NCBI GenBank assembly: GCA_029834535.1
Contig: JAQMWT010000456.1
Location: 167,443 to 231,442, forward strand
Origin: Chrysophaeum taylorii
Lineage: Eukaryota > Sar > Pelagophyceae > Pelagomonadales > Pelagomonadaceae
DNA: 64,000 nucleotides
Reading direction: 5' to 3'
Shown piece by piece: positions 57,588-64,000 of the stretch. The position numbers and the translations under genes are program-made. Each line of letters begins with the position of its first letter. The first letter of the stretch is position 1. The notes under the pieces are model-generated. The model ran no database searches. It had not been told where the DNA came from and saw nothing but the letters and a program-made list of their open reading frames with translations.

Positions 57588-59897
57588 CTAGATGGACTGG
57601 TGGTAGGTGCGCGAGATGACGTCCTCCTGCTGTTCTCTGGTGAGCTTTTGGAACATGACAGCGTAGCCCGAGACGCGGACGACGAGGTTGGGGTATTGTT
57701 CGGGGTGTTCCATGGCGTCGACGAGCATGTCGCGGTCGAGGCAGTTGACGTTGATGTGGTGGCCGCCCTTTTCAAAGTAACCGTCGAGGAGGGCGACGAG
57801 ATTGTCGGCTCTGGCCTTTTGGGTTTTGCCGAGGGCGGCGGGTGCGATGGAGAAGGTGTTGGAGATGCCGTCCTGGCAGCCGTCGACATAGGGTATCTTT
57901 GCGACCGAGTTGAGGGAGGCGAGCGCGCCTTTCGCGTCGCGGCCGTGGTAGGGGTTCGATCCCGGGGAAAAGCATTCGCCTTTTCGGCGACCGTCGGGCG
58001 TGTCCCCGGTCTGCTTGCCGTAGACGACGTTGCTGGTGATGGTCAAGAGGGAGAGGGTCGGTTCCGAGTTGCGGTACGTGCGTTGTTTTTTGAGCTTCGA
58101 GGAGAAGGCGAAGACGACGTCTTTGACTACGTCGTCGGCGCGGTCGTCGTCGGTGCCGTAGCGCGGAAGATCGGAGATAGGCGTGTCGATCCGGAAGCTG
58201 GTCGCGACGCCATCATTTTCGCGGATGGGCATGACCTTGCCGTACTTGATGGCTGCGAGGGAGTCGGCAACCGTCGCGATGCCCGAGGCGCCGAAGGCGA
58301 CGAATCTGCGGAGGCGCGCGTCGTGGAGCGCGAAGGGAAGGGCTTCGTAGAAGTACTTGTCGTGGGAGTAGTGGATGATGTTCATCGTGTTGGCGTAGAG
58401 TCGGGCGATCCAGTCGAGGTTTGACTCGAAGATCGCGCGGACCTTTGGATAGTCCAAGTAACCGTCTTCGTCGCAGACGTCGAGCGAGGTCGGCGGGCCG
58501 ACTCGCTTTCTCGTCATTTCGTCGACGCCGCCGTTGATCGAATACAGCAGGAGCTTGGGGAGGTTTGCGCGGGCGCCGAAGAACTGGGTTTGTTCGCCGC
58601 ACCCCATCGCCGAGACGCAGCAGGAAATCGCGTAGTCCGAGCCGTAGACTCCGCGCATGAGGTCGTCGTTTTCGAATTGAATAGACGACGTGTCGGCCGA
58701 GACGCGGGCGGAAAAGTCCTTGAAGCCCTCGGGCAGCGCCAGCGCCCACAACACCGTCAAATTGGGCTCGGGGTGGCGACCCAGATTGTAGAGGGTTTGG
58801 AGAAACCGGAAGCTCGTCTTCGCGACGAGCGGACCTTTGTCGTCGTCCGAGCCGCCTATCGCCAACGTCGCCCAGATAGGATCGCCAGAAAAGAGGGAAT
58901 TGTATTCGGGCGTTCGGAGGTGATTGACCATCCGCAGTTTCAAAAAGAACTGGTCGATGAGTTCCTGGGCTTCCGATTCGTCTTTGAGGACGCCCGTCCG
59001 CAGATCTTCTTCGACGTACGTATCGAAGAAAACGTCGAGCCGAGGGAGAGAGGTTGCCGCGCCGTCGTTCGCCTTGACGGTCCCAAGGTATCCGAAATAA
59101 ACCCATTGGACCGCCTCCTTCGCAGTCTTTGCGGGCTTTGAAATGTCGAACCCATACGATGCCGCCATCTCCTCGAGCTTCTCGAGGGCTTTGATTTGTT
59201 CGGCGATTTCCTCGCGCTCTCGAATTATCTCCTCCGTCATTGCCTCGTCGTCCGTCGCTTTGCGGTCGTCCTTCTTCCGCGACACGAGCTCGTCGACCCC
59301 AAACAGCGCGATGCGCCGGTAGTCACCCACGATCCTACCGCGACCGTAGGCGTCGGGCAAGCCCGTCAACAGCTTGTTCGACCGTGCCGCGCGCATCTCC
59401 TCCGAATAACAGTCGAAGACGGCGTCGTTGTGGGTTTTCCGGTAGTTGCGGAACACGTGCTCGACATCCTTGTCGAGGTCGTACCCGTAGGCCTCGCACG
59501 CCGCCTTGACGACCCGCCATCCGCCGAACGGCTTGATCGCCCTCTTGAGCGGCTCGTCAGTTTGCAAACCCACGATGACTTCGTTCGCTTTGTCGAGGTA
59601 CCCCGGTCGGTGAGAGGTGATTCCCGCGACCGTCTTCGTGTCGATCGACACCACGCCGCCTCGCTCCTTCTCGAGGGCCGTCACCGCCGCGAGCTTGCGC
59701 TTTAACGATTCTGTCTTCTGGCTCGGTCCGACCAGAAACCCACCGTCCCCGCGATACGTCGTCGTCGTTCCTTTGTGCGCGAGATACTCCTTCACGCTCG
59801 CCCAGAGCCCGCGGCACGCGACCGCCTTTACCGCCGTCGGGACCACCGTCCTCGTCCCTAATGCCATCAGCGTGTTGGTCGACCTCAATAATAGCAT
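57588..59897 (-). CDS. PFL: Pyruvate formate-lyase (glycyl radical enzyme), organelle-targeted
   Basis: 769 residues from ATG 59897. Converts pyruvate and CoA to acetyl-CoA and formate under anoxia. The adjacent catalytic Cys pair is at 426-427 in AISCCVSAM and the glycyl radical loop RVSGYAV has Gly744, both spaced as in E. coli PFL (760 residues). The [19 protein letters not shown] and [10 protein letters not shown] blocks near the start also match. About 30 extra N-terminal residues ([19 protein letters not shown]... AVACRGLW) are basic and hydroxylated, like a mitochondrial or plastid presequence. It is divergently paired with its activating enzyme. Confidence 0.96.
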   Translation of the reverse strand: MLLLRSTNTLMALGTRTVVPTAVKAVACRGLWASVKEYLAHKGTTTTYRGDGGFLVGPSQKTESLKRKLAAVTALEKERGGVVSIDTKTVAGITSHRPGYLDKANEVIVGLQTDEPLKRAIKPFGGWRVVKAACEAYGYDLDKDVEHVFRNYRKTHNDAVFDCYSEEMRAARSNKLLTGLPDAYGRGRIVGDYRRIALFGVDELVSRKKDDRKATDDEAMTEEIIREREEIAEQIKALEKLEEMAASYGFDISKPAKTAKEAVQWVYFGYLGTVKANDGAATSLPRLDVFFDTYVEEDLRTGVLKDESEAQELIDQFFLKLRMVNHLRTPEYNSLFSGDPIWATLAIGGSDDDKGPLVAKTSFRFLQTLYNLGRHPEPNLTVLWALALPEGFKDFSARVSADTSSIQFENDDLMRGVYGSDYAISCCVSAMGCGEQTQFFGARANLPKLLLYSINGGVDEMTRKRVGPPTSLDVCDEDGYLDYPKVRAIFESNLDWIARLYANTMNIIHYSHDKYFYEALPFALHDARLRRFVAFGASGIATVADSLAAIKYGKVMPIRENDGVATSFRIDTPISDLPRYGTDDDRADDVVKDVVFAFSSKLKKQRTYRNSEPTLSLLTITSNVVYGKQTGDTPDGRRKGECFSPGSNPYHGRDAKGALASLNSVAKIPYVDGCQDGISNTFSIAPAALGKTQKARADNLVALLDGYFEKGGHHINVNCLDRDMLVDAMEHPEQYPNLVVRVSGYAVMFQKLTREQQEDVISRTYHQSI

Positions 59898-60047
59898 TTT
59901 ATATTCTCTCTTTTTAATGAATCTCTTCAACAACAACAACACAAAGAGTAGTCACTTCAACCGTAAGGAAAGGACTTCTTCTTCTTCTTCTTCTTCTGAT
60001 AATACTACTTGTTCTTCTTTTTGATAATAATAATAATAAATAATTTT
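59898..60047. promoter_or_regulatory. 150-bp bidirectional promoter of the PFL / PFL-activase pair
   Basis: The only sequence between the two start codons. It contains CAACAACAAC, TTCTTCTTC and AATAATAATAATAAT runs. No specific operator can be named. Confidence 0.65.
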
Positions 60048-60866
60048 ATGAACATGATGATGCGGGGGGTCAAGGGTGTCGTCCACTCGATCGACTCGCT
60101 CTCCGCCGTCGATGGTCCTGGCCTCCGCTACTTGATATTTCTCCAAGGCTGCATGCGCCGCTGCGTCTTCTGTTCGCAGCCCGATACCTGGAAAATCCAC
60201 CGGCGAGCCGACAGGGTCGAGGGCGACGGCAGCCTCTCGCAAATCGGTGGTCTCGTGTACACGGGAGATTTGATCGAACAAATACGCCGCTACGTGCCCT
60301 ACCTCCGCCACCACGGCGGCGGCGTCTCGTGCTCTGGTGGCGAACCCCTTCTCCAGGCCGAGTTCGTCGCGGACCTCTTCGAGCGCGTCGGAGACGGTCT
60401 CGGGCTCACGACCGTCTTGGATACGGCAGGAATGGGCGATCCAAAGCTCTTCGATGCCGTCCTCAAAAAAACCGACCTCGTCCTCTTGTGCGCCAAGAGC
60501 TTTGACGCGGATAAACACTACCGCCTCTCGAACGTCCGCGTCTCGCACCTCCACAAATTCGTCGACGCCCTCGACCGCAATCTCCAGCCCTTTGCGCTCC
60601 GCTATGTGTTTATCCCCGATCATCCGGCCTACCGCACCGACGATGACAAGGACCTCGATGACATCGCCGCCTTCGTCAACCAGCGCCCCCACTGCGCCTA
60701 CGTCGAGCTCCTCCCCTACCACACCCTCGGCAGGCACAAATATGACGCGATGGCCATCCCCTACCCCATGGCCGACGTTATACCACCCACCCCCGACAAA
60801 GTCCAGGACGTCGTCCGTCGCCTCGCCGCGAGGCTCGACCCCTCCAAACACATCCTCCTCGCCTAG
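60048..60866 (+). CDS. PFLA: Pyruvate formate-lyase activating enzyme (radical SAM)
   Basis: 272 residues from ATG 60048. The 4Fe-4S cluster motif C-MRR-C-VF-C (CX3CX2C; C35, C39, C42) is that of PFL activase rather than the wider radical-SAM CX3CX2C set, supported by IDSLSAVDGPGLRYLIFLQGC upstream and the DTW after it, as in bacterial PflA. VSCSGGEPLLQ is the SAM-binding GGE motif. HKYDAM... at the end fits too. It generates the glycyl radical on PFL. Unlike PFL it shows no clear targeting extension from this ATG; upstream in-frame codons give an Ile-rich string after TTG. Length is close to the 246-residue bacterial enzyme. Confidence 0.95.
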   Translation: MNMMMRGVKGVVHSIDSLSAVDGPGLRYLIFLQGCMRRCVFCSQPDTWKIHRRADRVEGDGSLSQIGGLVYTGDLIEQIRRYVPYLRHHGGGVSCSGGEPLLQAEFVADLFERVGDGLGLTTVLDTAGMGDPKLFDAVLKKTDLVLLCAKSFDADKHYRLSNVRVSHLHKFVDALDRNLQPFALRYVFIPDHPAYRTDDDKDLDDIAAFVNQRPHCAYVELLPYHTLGRHKYDAMAIPYPMADVIPPTPDKVQDVVRRLAARLDPSKHILLA

Positions 60867-60891
60867 AATATACATAGTTATTTAGGGAACC

Positions 60892-60966
60892 TGTGAGAAC
60901 TAAAATGGAGATGTGAGAACTATAATGGGGACGTGGTGCAGGGGTAAGTGTCATAGCTTCCTCACA
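60892..60966 (-). repeat. Short LTR of the second copia copy with a 20-bp duplication
   Basis: 60912-60966 is, in reverse complement, the LTR of the element at 592-5859 with its middle deleted (ends TGTGAGGAAG and TCTCACA). TGTGAGAACTAWAATGGRGA is duplicated in tandem (60892-60911 and 60912-60931). The activase stop lies only 25 bp away. Confidence 0.75.
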
Positions 60967-61229
60967 CAGGTGCTGGAAAAGAAAGAAAAGGAAAAAGGGG
61001 TAAGTGAGGTCCTCACACAGGTGCTGGAAAAGAAAGAAAAGGAAGAAAAAAAGGGGTAAGTGAGACGCTCACAGAGGAGAAGCTTGAAGGAAGACGTCAG
61101 GAGAGGCAGTGTGGCAGAAAGAGACAGGAGACATCAGGGCGAATTCGCGAGGTGAGGTAACGAGCACGAAGCCGGAGGAAGGAAGGAGCTTCCGTACTGC
61201 GGGTGAAGATATCGCTATGTTGGAGGTCA

Positions 61230-62074
61230 ATGATGTGGTTGCGATGATGTTCGGCGGTAAAAGCGAATATCAATATGGCGGGTGCGCCGCGGGAGACATT
61301 GGAGACGGACTTGGGTGACGGTGGTGCTATTATCGACATACATTGGTACCGTGTGACGAGGGAGATCAAAGTCATCAAAAAGTTGGAGAAGCCAATAGAG
61401 CTCAGCAGTAGCGGCGTAAAGAGCGAGCAATTCAGCTTCAAAAGCCAACGTAAGAGGTGAGATCAAGTTCATTGACGTCAGTGAAAGCGCGGATATGGAG
61501 GAAAAAGGCTTGGTAATGGCCAATGCAATGACGAGGGTGCGCCACAAGAAGATCATCAACGACTAAAACGAGACGGAGGACCACGGTAGAATTGAGCACG
61601 AGCTTGTAATGGCAAGTGTCACCAGATCCGCGGACGAAGCCACAGTCATTGACGAGAAAGCGTGCCAAATAAAGCCACTAATTACGACAAGCTTGTTTGA
61701 AACCACACCAAGAGCGACGGAGCTTGTAAACGATTTTGGAACCATCGGTGGGTTGTGGGAGCTTGAATAAAGGCGGAGCTGACATCCAACTTGTGCAAAT
61801 CCCAGTCATGAACAGCGACAAAGGTTAGAAAGAAACGGATCGTGACGATGTTGGCAACCGGTGAGTAGGTGTCATGATAATCAATGCCGTGAACCTGCGT
61901 GTAACCGCGGACAACGAGGCGAGCCTTGTACGATTTGAAGCGGCCAGAGTCATACTTCTTGCGGAGGATCCACTTGAGGGTACAAATGTTGCCAGAAAAC
62001 GTCGAAGGAAGGCGCATAACATCCCAGCAACCAAGCTGACCAAGAGAGCTGTATTCTTTAGCGATGGCTTGCAA
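61230..62074 (-). pseudogene. copia reverse transcriptase and RNase H remnant
   Basis: Reads LKWILRKKYDSGRFKSYKARLVV, DYHDTYSPVANIV and HKLDVSSAFIQAP, then jumps to a segment equivalent to QPTDGSKIVYK of copy 1: roughly 22 codons (the IDEDIYVCPPEGYAPR part) are deleted. The catalytic box reads VVDDLLVA. RNase H block EAELLALYAATAELYWLL at about 61390-61441. Frame changes at about 61680 and 61440. Confidence 0.85.
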
Positions 62075-62347
62075 CCAGCCAGGACGCTCAGGATTGGTCG
62101 GAGCTAAAGCTTCACGTAGATGGGTGGAAGTGATAGTGTATCCGTCAAGGTCGGAATATTGCGACAGTTCTTCGGAAGCAGAGTAATAAACGTGTGCATG
62201 AGGATCAACAAGGGTGTTAGCTAAACAAAGGGGAAGGAAGACCTAATGAACTAACAAACGAAAGCTAACAGAAGAGACATACAAAGAGTTACAGGGGGAA
62301 ACAGAAGCGACAGAGGAAACAGAATCAACATCGTGACAGGAGGAAAC

Positions 62348-62415
62348 AGAATGGCCCGTATCGACATCAGAATGGCCCGTATCAACATCAGAATGGCCCG
62401 TATCAACATTGTGAC
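62348..62415 (-). repeat. 21-bp tandem repeat in the copia linker
   Basis: AGAATGGCCCGTATCRACATC in three to four copies; on the minus strand it reads DVDTGHS units. Absent from the first element. Confidence 0.9.
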
Positions 62416-62699
62416 AGGATGAAACAGAATGGCCCGTAAAAAAAAAGTTTGTTGGTTGTTGTAACGCGCGTTGGTCGACTTTGCGCGGTCGGCTCCGTTT
62501 GGCGCGACTTTGTTTTGCACTTTCTGTTGTTTTCTCTCTTTGATGCTCTTTTGTACTTTTCTCTCGAGCTCGTAGAATGGTCGGTTCACGTGATGGGGTG
62601 ATCAGTCCCAGTGAAACCGGCGCATTCTCATCAAACACAGGGGGCAAGGGGGCAACAGCGGACAAGGGGGCAACAGCGGAAGAACAGCGGACAATGGGG

Positions 62700-64000
62700 G
62701 AACAATAGACGAGAGCTTGGAAGCGTGATTCGAGAAAGTCAGAACAACGTTGAAGTTCCTTCGGTGGTTGACATTGCAGGAAATCGGGTAAGTGAAACTG
62801 TCAACAAAATCGAGGTCTGAAGAACGATAGCGACAAAAGTGCCTGGGATGACGTGCGTTAGACGATTGTTGCAGCGGGGCAAAGATAGCGGAAACACAGG
62901 CTGGTACATATGATGGCGGTGTACCAGACGTCTGATGAGAACATTGCCTTTGGGCAGATAGGTTGCATGGTGCATGGTGACCAGGTTATGACGATGGTTG
63001 GAGTCGACAGAAGCAAAAACAGGCGTAAGCAGGTTTGATACGAACGTGGGTGTTTGGTTGTTGTGGTGCGAGCAAGTTGCCATGGGCACGACCGCGTCCT
63101 GTACGCGAAAATGGAAGACTTCGGACGCGCCTGCGGTGTAAGGAACGAACACAGGTAGACCAGGCTGCTGTATGCCAGCCTGCTGTGACAGATAAGAAAG
63201 TGGCCCGTTTTCGCATTCGCAAGAACGAAAGTTGCCATATGGGCCAACGTTGGAGGAGCAAGCGGCGAGCTTCGCTCGTCATACTCGAATAGACTGCGGT
63301 AGAAGTTGGCGACAGTGGCAAAACAGTTGTGGCACGTAAGAACGTTGCAGATAGCTTGCAGATAGCGTCGCAGTGGCACGTAAGAACATTGCAGATAGCG
63401 TCGCGGGTGCTGAGCACGGAATTCACGTCGATAGCAAAACCGAATTATAAAGGTCAGAAAAGCGGCGAAAAAGTGCGTGAAGGAGAACCACAAATCACAC
63501 AGCAAAGAAGCGTCTGTCCAGGATCCCGAAGATGAGCGATCCAACCACATAGGAAGCACGAAAACTGCGCACGCGAAAATTGACAGGCACAGCTTAGTTG
63601 TGGCAGGTGAAATGAGCGATGGAACGTGATTCGCTGGTTTTACCAAAACCGACAAGCACAACGAGGAGTGGATCAACGAATAGCTGAAAATGCACAACGG
63701 GGAGTGGATCAACGAATAGGCGAAATACAGAACGAGGAGAGGAGCAACGACGAGGAAAAGACAGAACGAGGGAGGAGCAACGACGAGGGGTAAATACAGA
63801 ACGAGGGGCTGAGCAACGAATAGCGAAAATACAGAACGAGGCGCCTGTGCAAGGGAGCTAAAAACAAAACGAGGGGCTTCCGTGGGAGGGTTGTTGATGT
63901 GCTTTGCATCAGACATCGGCGGTACACACGCTGACTGGGAATTAATCTTGATGGCATGAGACAGAGTATAGGGAGGGTATGCTGATAACGGGTAGGGTGT
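62700..64000. other. Right edge: degenerate repeats, no gene
   Basis: A 353-codon minus-strand frame (62858-63916) spans degenerate tandem repeats (units with AACGAGGAGYGGAKCAACGA at 63655-63850) and a duplicated GGCACGTAAGAACRTTGCAG (63331 and 63375), so it is not taken as a gene. The minus-strand reading near 62900-63000 (HNLVTMHHATYLPKGN) is not recognised. Confidence 0.5.

Larger units (their letters stand above)
60912..64000 (-). mobile_element. Second decayed copia element, open at the window edge
   Basis: Minus strand, colinear with the first copy: LTR (60912-60966), pyrimidine/purine tract units (60967-61075), RNase H (61230-61441), RT (61438-62074), linker (62075-62700). Sequence from about 62700 to the edge does not align obviously with the first copy's integrase and gag. 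The 5' LTR is not in the window. It may be a nested or rearranged insertion. Confidence 0.7.

Noticed and set aside
57945-57965. GGTTCGATCCC resembling a tRNA B-box
   Set aside because: It lies inside the PFL coding region and no cloverleaf can be drawn around it. No tRNA, rRNA or CRISPR array was found elsewhere in the window.
62858-63916. 352-codon minus-strand frame at the right edge
   Set aside because: Its N-terminal third is a translation of degenerate tandem repeats (Leu/Phe/Val strings), with no domain.

Overview
This is a GC-rich, gene-dense, intron-poor nuclear segment from a photosynthetic eukaryote, most likely a stramenopile alga close to the pelagophytes. The evidence is of several kinds. 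Two proteins carry plastid-type leaders with a phenylalanine after the signal peptide (AFAFAP at 14202-, SF at 10832-). A nuclear Ycf49-like plastid gene is present. Cilium-associated genes (SPATA17-like, AK7-like) imply a flagellate stage or ancestor. There is a selenoprotein T gene, a fermentative pyruvate formate-lyase pair, GKLYCAP-type propeller remnants, and very short intergenic spaces. The species assignment is inference; no rRNA or organelle marker is in the window.

Layout. 1-5864: a decayed Ty1/copia element (592-5859) with 98-104 bp LTRs and a perfect AATAA target duplication, next to a truncated non-LTR element tail. 6148-16915: flavin monooxygenase, BTB-BACK protein, MEKHLA-WHEP plastid protein, 2OG oxygenase, glycyl-tRNA synthetase, Ycf49-like protein, SPATA17-like and SH3 proteins. 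16937-18655: non-LTR retroelement remnant. 18680-20234: RBR ubiquitin ligase with a predicted 37-nt intron. 20235-23434: gene-poor. 23435-31287: FkbM methyltransferase, BUD22-like protein, a pseudouridine-synthase-like/2OG gene, M11 metalloprotease, R2R3 MYB. 31288-38750: a graveyard of kinase and propeller pseudogenes. 38751-47452: DMT transporter, GH26, GT47 exostosin, sulfotransferase, PTPS-III-like enzyme, AK7-like. 47525-55906: three paralogous secreted proteins of unknown function separated by non-LTR and Helitron-type debris. 56063-60866: selenoprotein T, an unknown protein, then pyruvate formate-lyase and its activating enzyme head to head. 60892-64000: a second decayed copia copy on the minus strand.

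How genes may work together. PFL and its radical-SAM activase share a 150-bp divergent promoter and form one functional unit for anaerobic pyruvate cleavage. The run transporter, membrane-anchored GH26, type II GT47 and sulfotransferase (38751-45438) would fit synthesis or remodelling of a sulfated cell-surface polysaccharide. The ExxHGH-type PTPS fits folate synthesis without dihydroneopterin aldolase. Many true starts lie inside longer open frames beginning with GTG or TTG; starts below are the ATG I judge most likely.
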